From positions 1-5,739 of the forward strand of contig CAZGNU010000077.1 of the NCBI GenBank assembly GCA_964527325.1: a stretch of DNA of 5,739 nt, given 5' to 3'. Both the position numbers and the translations under genes were made by a program. Of the stretch, positions 1 to 5,739 are shown in pieces; within the stretch, counting starts at the first letter, position 1, and the number at the start of each line of letters is the position of its first letter. A model generated the notes under the pieces. That model was not told the DNA's origin. It did no database searches and was given only the letters and a program-made list of their open reading frames with translations. This DNA comes from UBA6164 sp964527325 (GTDB taxonomy: Bacteria; Patescibacteriota; Gracilibacteria; BD1-5; UBA6164).

Positions 1-38
1 TCGTACAGCCTTCAGCCTAAATGTTTCTAGGTCGCTCG

Positions 39-54
39 CCTCACTAACGTGAGG
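39..54 (+). promoter_or_regulatory. Inverted repeat overlapping the ribosome binding site of the first gene
   Basis: CCTCAC (39-44), a TAAC loop, then GTGAGG (49-54) form a perfect 6-bp stem. The right arm runs into the AGGAGG ribosome binding site (52-57) of the RHH gene, so a hairpin in the mRNA would hide half of that site. As DNA, the same repeat could be an operator for the RHH protein, since relaxosome RHH proteins often repress their own promoter, or the edge of an origin of transfer. A 6-bp stem alone is expected by chance about once in a window this size. Only its position makes it notable. Confidence 0.35.
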
Positions 55-60
55 AGGGAA

Positions 61-465
61 ATGCCAAAAATGAAGGAAAATGTAGGCAATAAAAACGTAA
101 TTACCTGTCGGACCCCCCACTATGACAAGCTCAAAATCATAGCCGACAAAAAAGGGGTCAAGGTATCACAAACAGTACGGGAAATCATAGAACTGTACTT
201 CTCTTTGGATTTCGAGAAGGCGGATCTGATGGTGGAGTTGGTCAAGGCCATGAGAACGGGGCTGAAAGATATGGAAAAATTTTCCGGACTGGCCGACGAG
301 GTATCAGAGAAGTTCAGTAGCATGAAATCAGCAGAAAGTTATTATTTCCGAGAGATTAATCACAAGGTAGACCATCTGGTGGAAGTCATCTTAAACGTAT
401 TTGGACCGTCCAAAAAAGAAACAAAAGAAGATGTCCTTTTAAAACAAATAGGACTCACTAAATAA
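61..465 (+). CDS. Ribbon-helix-helix protein, probable relaxosome accessory factor
   Basis: A small basic protein of 134 residues. Residues 11-18 (NVITCRTP region) fit the DNA-contacting beta strand of a ribbon-helix-helix fold. Residues 19-31 and 35-47 fit its two helices around the G32 turn, with the helix pair ending REIIELYF. The rest (about 50-115) is predicted helical and charged, perhaps for oligomerisation. RHH proteins of this layout next to relaxase genes (TraY, MobC and NikA-like types) bind the origin of transfer and help the relaxase nick; that role is inferred here from the neighbour. ATG 61 is preferred, with AGGAGG at 52-57 only 3 nt away. ATG 70 is an alternative with 12 nt spacing. 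The in-frame GTG at 49 lies inside the ribosome binding site and is unlikely to be the start. The stop is 1 nt before the relaxase start. An antitoxin-like RHH protein is the other possibility, but no toxin partner is adjacent. Confidence 0.7.
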   Translation: MPKMKENVGNKNVITCRTPHYDKLKIIADKKGVKVSQTVREIIELYFSLDFEKADLMVELVKAMRTGLKDMEKFSGLADEVSEKFSSMKSAESYYFREINHKVDHLVEVILNVFGPSKKETKEDVLLKQIGLTK

Positions 466-466
466 C

Positions 467-1336
467 ATGATTATCTTCAAGATCGGGACCAGGACAGAAG
501 GTAACAGGAAAAGCATGTCAAAAACACCAAGCCTGGCACGGATCGGATACCTGGATCCTGATAAGTCAGAAGCTATCGACAAGAGCATGCGCAAAAGCCG
601 CCTAGAACGCGATTCTAAGGAAACCCCTGGCCAGGATACTCAAAAAGAGATCGATGAGCTTAAAAAAGATATTAAAGCTGCTGAGGACCGGTTTAGAGGG
701 CGAGATCAGGAGCATAAAATCTTTACTGAAGGCAGCCTTAAAAAAGAACTGGGGAGTAAGTGCTTTGACGATAAGACGAGAGAAGGGCGGATTGAGTTAT
801 TGCATCACGTTTGGTGCGACCGCCTCAAGAAAGAGAGGGTAAAAGAGCGGCATGTAGGGATCCGCAGCTTTATTTTATCCCCAGACGGTAAGCAGTTTAA
901 CGCATTGCACCCATCCGTTCAAAAAGAGGCCTTAAAACACACAATAAACAGATCAATGGATGATTTTAGGAATAAATACCTGGGGAAAAGTGATAACCTA
1001 ACGTATGCCTATAGTTTCCATATGAGCAAGAGAGATAAAGATGGCCGGCCGCAGCCGCATGCACACATTTACCTATACCCCTACAGCGACCAAAAGAAAT
1101 ATATCAGCATGAACGCAGGGAAATATGACAAATCAAGAAAGGATATTAACTTAACCAGAAAAACAGAAGACAAGTTTATGTTATTAACCGAGAGAATGGA
1201 ACATAATTTTGAGCAGGAGCTAATAAAAACCAAAGAAATATTAAAAGACCACGGCGGCAAGCTGGCAGAGCTAGAGCCAGCAATCAAGCGTGCCCAAAGT
1301 CTGTTTAATACAAAAGACAGGAGGCTAACCATATGA
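467..1336 (+). CDS. Compact HUH-type relaxase (MobP/VirD2-like) candidate
   Basis: A 289-residue protein with relaxase signatures. R133-SFIL-S138-P139-DG resembles the serine-proline motif II of MobP/VirD2-type relaxases. H185 followed by P197-H198-A-H200-IYLYP matches the three-histidine metal site (HUH motif). The only tyrosine before the S-P motif is Y28 (ARIGYLDPD), making it the best candidate for the nicking residue that stays bound to the 5' end of the DNA. Residues about 40-125 are highly charged and helical, an unusually long insert between motifs I and II, and the loop from H185 to P197 is also long. There is no helicase, primase or long C-terminal domain; the protein ends in a helical basic tail. 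ATG 467 has little ribosome binding site and may be translationally coupled to the RHH gene. ATG 515, with AGGAA 4 nt upstream, is an alternative that keeps Y28. The last codons overlap the coupling protein gene, consistent with a relaxase handing its DNA to that protein. Confidence 0.65.
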   Translation: MIIFKIGTRTEGNRKSMSKTPSLARIGYLDPDKSEAIDKSMRKSRLERDSKETPGQDTQKEIDELKKDIKAAEDRFRGRDQEHKIFTEGSLKKELGSKCFDDKTREGRIELLHHVWCDRLKKERVKERHVGIRSFILSPDGKQFNALHPSVQKEALKHTINRSMDDFRNKYLGKSDNLTYAYSFHMSKRDKDGRPQPHAHIYLYPYSDQKKYISMNAGKYDKSRKDINLTRKTEDKFMLLTERMEHNFEQELIKTKEILKDHGGKLAELEPAIKRAQSLFNTKDRRLTI

Positions 1337-3426
1337 GACGCGGGTTGATGGCAGCAATATTTGCAGATAAGACAGCACACCTGGAAGATGAGAACGAGCC
1401 AGGTATTCCAGAGAGCGAGCGGTTATTTCGGAGAGAAAGAAAAATGGGGCTCCTCGTTAGGAAAGAATATGAAAAAGCCAAAAGAAGAGCGGACAAATAC
1501 CACGCGATGGCACCTGGATTTGCGTTTTTCCTTATGTCAGGCCTTGCATTGTGGTTTTATGCATACAAGACCCCACAACCAGGTTTTGGCGGGATGGAGT
1601 TCTCACGATCTCTATTGATTTTCGTAATGGCTTATCTAATCGAAAAGGGATATTTTCAATCAGGACGTATACGGGAGAAGAAAATGCGCGAAGCAAGACG
1701 ACAGGAAGCAGAAGGTGTGTATCATGGTCGGTTTTTGTTTGATGACACTACCCACGGAACCGCCAGGTGGCTATCAAAGGAAGAGCGGCAGAAGCTTCTT
1801 AGTGTTGATAATGATGGGTTAGTTGTAGCCGCAGGAGAGACAACATATGAATCTATTAACGAGGAGCTTTCTTATAGGCATATTGCTGTAGTTGCTCCAA
1901 CAGGAACAGGGAAAACTCAGCGATTTATCCTGCCAAACATTGTTAAAAAGCGGAATGCTAGTCAGGTTGTCACAGATCCAAGCGGGGAACTCTATAAACT
2001 GACATCTCTATATAACAAGCGCCAGGCGAGAACAAAGGTCAGAATATTACAACCATTCAGCCCGAAAGATTCGATATTCTGGAACCCGTTAGCAAGAGTA
2101 GAAAACATAAGCCAGGCTAAGCGCATTGCCGAGACAGTAGTTAGACAGATTCGAGGACAAAACACCTCTGACCCATTTTGGACACAGTCGGCGAGTAGCC
2201 TTCTTGCTAGTTTGATCATGCTATTAAAATGCTTTGATGAACAGAAAGACCGGGTTACAGCTGATGAGCAGTTGATCACCGATCTCGAAGGTGAGATAAA
2301 GCAGTTAGATGCGGAAATTATAAAGTATCCACCTGAGGCTTTCGATAAGTCCCGTCCTCTAATCCATGAACTTTTAGATAAAAAAGAGATCCTTGAGCAG
2401 GAAAAAGAAAAAAGAACAGTAAAAACCTACCTGTCATTTGCTAATGTCAGGAGACTGATGACGTATAGCAATGAGGATATAAAAAAATTAATCAATAAGC
2501 TGGACAGGTCCGGGCAGATAATAGAAGAGTATATGAGTGGCTATGGTAAAGCGACAGATAATACCTCTGGTGGAATCCAGGCAACACTGGCAACCGCGCT
2601 AAAAATATATGGGGATGAAGATGTGCGGGAGGTGTCCAGTAAACACAATTTCGATTTTGACCAGCTACGCAAAGAAAGAACAACACTGTACATAGTTGTC
2701 CCAGAGAGTAAGATAGCCTACGCGAGCCCTTATATAACACTTTTCTATCAACAACTGCTTGAATACTTAACGGAAAGCGATGGGCTTCCCGTTTACCTGT
2801 TGATGGATGAGTTCGGAAACTTAGGTAACATTCCGGATTTTGAGACTTATATTACTACCCTAAGAAAACGGAAAGTAAGCTGTAGTATGATATTACAGGA
2901 TCCACAACAGCTTAAAAATATTTATAAGGAAAACTGGGAAACTATCTTCAATGGGGGTTGTTATTCAAAGCTATATTTCAGTGGACTAGAGATAGATGTG
3001 TGTAAGCGGTTATCAGACACCCTGGGAAAAGCCACTATCCGGGTGGTCAACGATAATATAGGCGTAAATACTAATATGGGTAGTGGGGAGTCAAACAGGG
3101 GCGGCTTAAGTAGTGGAAGCAGTACTTCTGCTGGGAATGGCCAGTCTTATGGTCAGTCATACGTTAGCCTAGAACGGCATTTGATGACTCCGGATGAAAT
3201 TCGGACGATGTCTGAAGGGCGAGGAATATTTCTTTGTGGGAATAACCACCCTCTTATGGTGAAAACAAAACCGTTTTATAAAACGGAGGTTTTTACTGAG
3301 TATGTGTTTATTGCCAAAAAAATGGGGGAGAGTGGATACCATACAGCATCAGATGAGATGTCATATGACGTAGCGGATGNNNNNNNNNNAGAAACAGACT
3401 TGATCGATCTAATAAAGGGAGAATAG
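1333..3426 (+). CDS. virD4: Type IV coupling protein, VirD4/TraG family ATPase
   Basis: An inner-membrane ATPase that docks the relaxase-DNA complex to the mating channel and powers its export. The 697 residues show a basic N-terminus and two likely membrane segments (about 58-77 and 93-108). The HGTARWLSKEE segment before the ATPase is typical of the family. Walker A is APTGTGKT (188-195), followed by VVTDPSGELY. Walker B is VYLLMDEFGN (487-496) with D492 and E493, and QDPQQL (522-527) is a further conserved ATPase motif. A Gly/Ser-rich linker precedes LMTPDEIRTM near the C-terminus. About 60 charged residues (303-362) look like a helical hairpin inserted in the all-alpha domain, the part that contacts relaxosomes in studied members. 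ATG 1333 overlaps the relaxase stop (ATGA) and has AGGAGG at 1319-1324, 8 nt upstream, so the start is firm. An assembly gap interrupts codons 683-686. The frame is open on both sides, but the true residue count there is unknown. Confidence 0.93.
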   Translation: MRRGLMAAIFADKTAHLEDENEPGIPESERLFRRERKMGLLVRKEYEKAKRRADKYHAMAPGFAFFLMSGLALWFYAYKTPQPGFGGMEFSRSLLIFVMAYLIEKGYFQSGRIREKKMREARRQEAEGVYHGRFLFDDTTHGTARWLSKEERQKLLSVDNDGLVVAAGETTYESINEELSYRHIAVVAPTGTGKTQRFILPNIVKKRNASQVVTDPSGELYKLTSLYNKRQARTKVRILQPFSPKDSIFWNPLARVENISQAKRIAETVVRQIRGQNTSDPFWTQSASSLLASLIMLLKCFDEQKDRVTADEQLITDLEGEIKQLDAEIIKYPPEAFDKSRPLIHELLDKKEILEQEKEKRTVKTYLSFANVRRLMTYSNEDIKKLINKLDRSGQIIEEYMSGYGKATDNTSGGIQATLATALKIYGDEDVREVSSKHNFDFDQLRKERTTLYIVVPESKIAYASPYITLFYQQLLEYLTESDGLPVYLLMDEFGNLGNIPDFETYITTLRKRKVSCSMILQDPQQLKNIYKENWETIFNGGCYSKLYFSGLEIDVCKRLSDTLGKATIRVVNDNIGVNTNMGSGESNRGGLSSGSSTSAGNGQSYGQSYVSLERHLMTPDEIRTMSEGRGIFLCGNNHPLMVKTKPFYKTEVFTEYVFIAKKMGESGYHTASDEMSYDVADXXXXETDLIDLIKGE
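3380..3389. other. Assembly gap of 10 Ns inside the coupling protein gene
   Basis: Ten undetermined bases lie about 12 codons before the coupling protein stop. The reading frame stays open across them, and the following residues (ETDLIDLIKGE) give an acidic tail of a kind seen at coupling protein C-termini. The sequence therefore probably continues correctly. A run of exactly ten Ns is often a placeholder, so real length and frame are unverified. Confidence 0.95.
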
Positions 3427-3429
3427 CCC

Positions 3430-4194
3430 ATGTTCTATGATTTTAAAGACCGATTAACCGAGATAGACGGTATACAAAAAAAAATAGAGAGCTTTAGGCC
3501 ACTAGAAGAAAATGCACGGGCTCAGTTAAAAGAGTTTTACCGAATAGGGCTGACCTATTCTAGCAACGCTCTGGAGGGGAACTCCTTAACAGAGACAGAG
3601 ACTAAGATTGTCATTGAAGACGGAATTACCATTGGTGGAAAGTCTATTAAAGACCACCTGGAAGCCGTTGGGCATAGTGATGCCTACGACCTGATTTATA
3701 AGCTAGCAAAAAACGGAGAGATAACAGAGCATCATATCAAAGAGCTACATCGCCTCTTTTACCACCAAATCGATCCTGATAATGCAGGAATATACCGAAA
3801 GATCAAAGTCTTTATATCGGGATCGGATGTCATACTCCCTTCCCCGGGGAGGCTGGCTGAGCTAATGAGTAAGCTCGTTGAGCGACTGCCAAAACAAAAG
3901 GAAGATAATCACCCAGTAATATACTCTGCCATGCTTCATAAAGAGTTTGTGACCATCCACCCCTTTATCGATGGGAATGGGCGTACCGCACGATTGTTGA
4001 TGAACCTCTCCTTATTGCAGGCAGGATATCCTATTACTATCATTCCTCCTGTGCTACGGGACGAGTACATATCCAGCTTGAGGAAGACCAACAGGGGCGA
4101 GGATAAGGATTTTATACTGTTTATCGAAAACATGGTGTACGAGAGCCAGAAAGAATATTTAAGGATGTTAGAAGCCCTCGAGGGACAGCCCTAA
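3430..4194 (+). CDS. fic: Fic-domain protein, probable self-inhibited AMP transferase (class II)
   Basis: Fic enzymes attach AMP, and sometimes other phosphate groups, to hydroxyl side chains of target proteins. The catalytic motif is complete: H177-PFIDGNG-R185-TA-R188 (HPFxDGNGRxxR), with H177 the expected base and the DGNGR loop for phosphate and Mg binding. The flap that aligns the target is visible at about 127-139 (VFISGSDVILPSP), preceded by GIYR (120-123). An N-terminal S45-NAL-E49-G50 matches the inhibitory (S/T)xxxE(G/N) motif, in which the glutamate blocks productive ATP binding. This places it in class II, with the inhibitor built in. At 254 residues it lacks the C-terminal winged helix of many longer Fic proteins and has no BID-type secretion domain. 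The start has AAGGGAGA 7 nt upstream and lies 3 nt after the coupling protein stop, so it is co-transcribed with the transfer genes. Its target is unknown: toxin, recipient-directed effector and housekeeping regulator all remain possible. Confidence 0.92.
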   Translation: MFYDFKDRLTEIDGIQKKIESFRPLEENARAQLKEFYRIGLTYSSNALEGNSLTETETKIVIEDGITIGGKSIKDHLEAVGHSDAYDLIYKLAKNGEITEHHIKELHRLFYHQIDPDNAGIYRKIKVFISGSDVILPSPGRLAELMSKLVERLPKQKEDNHPVIYSAMLHKEFVTIHPFIDGNGRTARLLMNLSLLQAGYPITIIPPVLRDEYISSLRKTNRGEDKDFILFIENMVYESQKEYLRMLEALEGQP

Positions 4195-4267
4195 GCTTAC
4201 ATCAAGACCTATACTATCTGCATTTGATGGAAACCTGTTTAATCGATTTGATGAAGTAGAGGCAGCA

Positions 4268-4924
4268 CTATACGTATTGTAATTGCAAAGAGCGTAACTC
4301 TTGTAAGAGTTTTTTTCTATGGTTGCTTTTAAAGACGTGGCCATCCAGGTATTCCAGTTCTTTCAAAATTTCAGCAACTCTGACTCGGTATTCTTGTTTC
4401 TTTTGCTTATCTTTTAAGACTTCTTCCTGGGATTTCCCGTCGGTTAGTAAGAAGATGCTGGTTTCCATGCTGGCTTTTTGTTGTTCCAACTCATGGATTG
4501 TTTTTTGGAAGGAATCTTTTTCATTGCGCAGAATTTCTACTGCAGATAACTGTTTACCAAGTTGACTGTCTTTTTCTCTGAGAATGTCGAGGAGCTGGAA
4601 AACATCATTTTTGCTTTCATCGACTGATAAAAACGGGTGATTTCCAGAATCAGATTTTACTAGTTTTGAATCGTCTCCCAAATCATCACCTTGCGAAGAC
4701 AGGGTCTTTGCCAGCTCTTTTTTGATGCTTGGCAAACTATAACCTTTATCTTTGTATGGTTTAATCTGGTTAAAGATTGCAACAGCGTTATCGCTGTATA
4801 GTATGCTATTCTTATCTCCACGAGTGATGTAGTCGTCTAAAAACTCTGACAAGATAGGGAGACAACGCCTAATAAACTTAACCTGTAGTCCGGTGGCCCT
4901 GGAAAGCTCATCTATATTTAACAT
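4268..4924 (-). CDS. MerR-like HTH protein with a coiled-coil tail
   Basis: A 218-residue protein. Residues 1-72 fit a MerR-type winged helix: LNIDELSRATGLQVKFIRR as the helix-turn-helix, then a wing region, Y43-S-D (the usual Y-x-D/E step), and IKPYKDKGYSLPSIKKEL. A polar linker (about 76-105) leads to a long charged heptad-like region (about 106-200) predicted to form a coiled coil, so it likely works as a dimer. There is no metal- or drug-binding tail. It therefore resembles plasmid- and element-borne DNA-binding proteins more than classic MerR activators. Its role could be regulation, or partition or copy control. The start is set by AAGGAG (plus coordinates 4931-4936), 6 nt before ATG 4924. 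A longer reading from TTG 4966 would place this ribosome binding site inside the gene and is rejected. It converges with the transfer operon and is divergent from the ORF6N gene. Confidence 0.72.
   Translation of the reverse strand: MLNIDELSRATGLQVKFIRRCLPILSEFLDDYITRGDKNSILYSDNAVAIFNQIKPYKDKGYSLPSIKKELAKTLSSQGDDLGDDSKLVKSDSGNHPFLSVDESKNDVFQLLDILREKDSQLGKQLSAVEILRNEKDSFQKTIHELEQQKASMETSIFLLTDGKSQEEVLKDKQKKQEYRVRVAEILKELEYLDGHVFKSNHRKKLLQELRSLQLQYV
4296..4316 (+). terminator. Weak rho-independent terminator for the transfer operon
   Basis: On the plus strand AACTCT, a TGTA loop and AGAGTT form a 6-bp stem followed directly by a T run, giving seven consecutive T from 4310 to 4316. The stem has only two G-C pairs, so it would be a weak terminator. 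It lies about 100 nt after the fic stop and inside the 3' end of the convergent MerR-like gene. On the minus strand the T run would precede the stem as A residues, so it works in one direction only. Confidence 0.35.
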
Positions 4925-4976
4925 GGCAAACTCCTTGATATTATCTTGGTATACACTGGCAAACAATTACAATGCC

Positions 4977-5006
4977 ATTATATCAATAGGCGATGATAAA
5001 ATACAA
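4977..5006 (-). promoter_or_regulatory. Probable sigma-70 promoter of the MerR-like gene
   Basis: Read on the minus strand, TATAAT (4977-4982) is a perfect -10 box. TTGTAT (5001-5006) is a half-matching -35 box with 18 bp between them. Transcription would begin near 4970, leaving a leader of roughly 45 nt that contains the AAGGAG ribosome binding site of the gene starting at 4924. No comparably good promoter is visible for the divergent ORF6N gene within the 230-bp spacer. Confidence 0.5.
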
Positions 5007-5154
5007 TAAATTGGCAGGCTAGATGAAACGACACGGAAACAAAATACAACTTTGGTAATCATCACCTTGATATGCTATCTACTATTTATTACAGACTTAG
5101 AGTAAATTAAGGCGCCCGATGGCAATTACAAATATTTAAAGAGGAGACGAAAAA

Positions 5155-5739
5155 ATGCCAGACGAATTATTGCCAAGTGAACATATAAGGAACCGGATAC
5201 ATCTTATAAGAGGCCAACAGGTGATTTTGGATAGTGATTTGGCAGAGTTGTATAGAGTGGAAACATTTCGCCTAAACGAACGGGTAAAACGCAACAAGAA
5301 AAAATTTCCTGACGATTTTATGTTTCAGCTCAATCAGGAAGAGTTTGAAAACTTGACATCGCAAATTGCGATATCAAGTTGGGGAGGCTTGCGAAGGGCA
5401 CCATATGCCTTTACAGAGCAAGGCATAGCCATGTTGTCTGGAGTATTAAACAGCGAGAGAGCCATAGATATTAATATCCAGATCATGCGTGAATTTGTCG
5501 CCATGAGACATTATTTGATAGATAAAAATGAATTAGAAAACGCCTTTATCGAAAAATATGATAAGTCTTTTAAGGAGGTCTTGGCTGCTTTCTATCAGCT
5601 ATTGGAAACAAAATCTCCGCTGATTTCTGTTGGCGGCAATTTAACCAATTCAACTATAACAATTGGCGGCTCCACAAAATGGGACGATGAGGCTTACAAA
5701 TTAATACAAAAGATCCTCGCAGATCTGGACGAGGTTAAG
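5155..5739 (+). CDS. ORF6N-domain protein, phage antirepressor-like, 3' end cut by window edge
   Basis: An open frame of 195 codons from ATG 5155 to the last base, with no stop reached. AGGAG (5142-5146) lies 8 nt before the start. Residues about 9-118 match the ORF6N domain: IHLIRGQQVILDSDLAELY, then LNERVKRNKKKFPDDFMFQL, SQIAISSWGG, YAFTEQGIAMLSGVLNSERA and IQIMREFVAMR. ORF6N is a putative DNA-binding domain found in phage antirepressor-type proteins (KilA-N/Bro relatives) and in many bacterial genes on mobile elements. What these bacterial versions do is mostly unknown. After the domain comes a helical stretch (about 125-150), then a Gly/Asn/Thr-rich patch (SVGGNLTNSTITIGGS) and a charged helix. 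It is transcribed divergently from the MerR-like gene. A 31-bp palindrome sits within the domain-coding part. Confidence 0.88.
   Translation, partial: MPDELLPSEHIRNRIHLIRGQQVILDSDLAELYRVETFRLNERVKRNKKKFPDDFMFQLNQEEFENLTSQIAISSWGGLRRAPYAFTEQGIAMLSGVLNSERAIDINIQIMREFVAMRHYLIDKNELENAFIEKYDKSFKEVLAAFYQLLETKSPLISVGGNLTNSTITIGGSTKWDDEAYKLIQKILADLDEVK
5350..5380. repeat. 31-bp near-perfect palindrome inside the ORF6N gene
   Basis: Left arm AACTTGACATCGCAA (5350-5364), a single central A, and right arm TTGCGATATCAAGTT (5366-5380). Fourteen of fifteen positions pair. It encodes the NLTSQIAISS part of the ORF6N domain. As RNA it would fold into a long stem with almost no loop, and as DNA it has the two-fold symmetry of a dimer binding site or an integration or recombination site. 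Arms this good are not expected by chance in a window of this size. Its function, if any, is not known to me. Confidence 0.8.

Noticed and set aside
1..38. End of an upstream gene or an origin-of-transfer nick site
   Set aside because: Too little sequence is present. No known nick consensus or clear coding frame can be supported in these 38 bases.
49..60. GTG at 49 as start of the RHH gene
   Set aside because: It lies inside the ribosome binding site that serves ATG 61 and has no ribosome binding site of its own in view.
1992..2740. Minus-strand open frames of 80-95 codons opposite the coupling protein gene
   Set aside because: They lie wholly within the ATPase coding region, have no domain sense and read as shadows of the real frame.
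4174..4185. CCCTCGAGGG palindrome near the fic stop as a terminator
   Set aside because: It has no loop and no following T run on either strand; it lies in coding sequence and is short enough to be chance.
4323..4565. Plus-strand open frame of 80 codons opposite the MerR-like gene
   Set aside because: Ser/Phe/Cys-rich shadow of a coding strand, with no ribosome binding site and no domain.
4925..4966. N-terminal extension of the MerR-like gene from TTG 4966
   Set aside because: A strong AAGGAG sits 6 nt before ATG 4924, and the HTH fold begins right after that methionine.
5067..5108. Promoter for the ORF6N gene from TTGATA (5067-5072)
   Set aside because: At 16-18 bp spacing the -10 options match the consensus in only about half the positions. 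TAAATT (5103-5108) has no -35 box.

Overview
The window looks like part of a mobile element (integrated conjugative or mobilizable element, or plasmid) from a bacterium. Strong AGGAGG-type ribosome binding sites, AT-leaning codon use with AGA/AGG arginine codons, and the style of the coupling protein suggest a Firmicute (Clostridia-like) host. This is an inference; nothing in the window fixes the taxonomy. Ten Ns at 3380-3389 show that the sequence is a draft assembly.

Left part (61-4194, plus strand): a tightly packed DNA-transfer operon of four genes. A ribbon-helix-helix (RHH) protein is followed 1 nt later by a compact HUH-type relaxase candidate. The relaxase stop overlaps the start of a VirD4/TraG type IV coupling protein (ATGA overlap, AGGAGG 8 nt upstream). 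Three nt after the coupling protein comes a Fic-domain protein with a complete catalytic motif and its own N-terminal inhibitory motif. The proposed working order is as follows. The RHH protein and relaxase assemble on an origin of transfer, probably just left of the window. The relaxase nicks and stays attached to the strand. The coupling protein brings the complex to a mating channel whose other genes are not in view. The Fic protein, made from the same message, would modify an unknown target by AMP (or related) transfer.

Middle (4195-5154): a short convergent junction contains a weak plus-strand terminator and an unexplained open frame. It is followed by a minus-strand MerR-like HTH gene with a coiled-coil tail (real start at 4924, not further upstream) and its likely promoter. 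A 230-bp divergent spacer separates this from the last gene.

Right edge (5155-5739): an ORF6N-domain (phage antirepressor-like) gene runs off the window without a stop. It has a well-conserved ORF6N domain and an internal 31-bp near-perfect palindrome.

No rRNA, tRNA, CRISPR array or recognisable insertion sequence is visible. The points most worth following are the Fic gene locked into the transfer operon, the unusual small relaxase, the palindrome inside the ORF6N gene, and the hairpin overlapping the first ribosome binding site.
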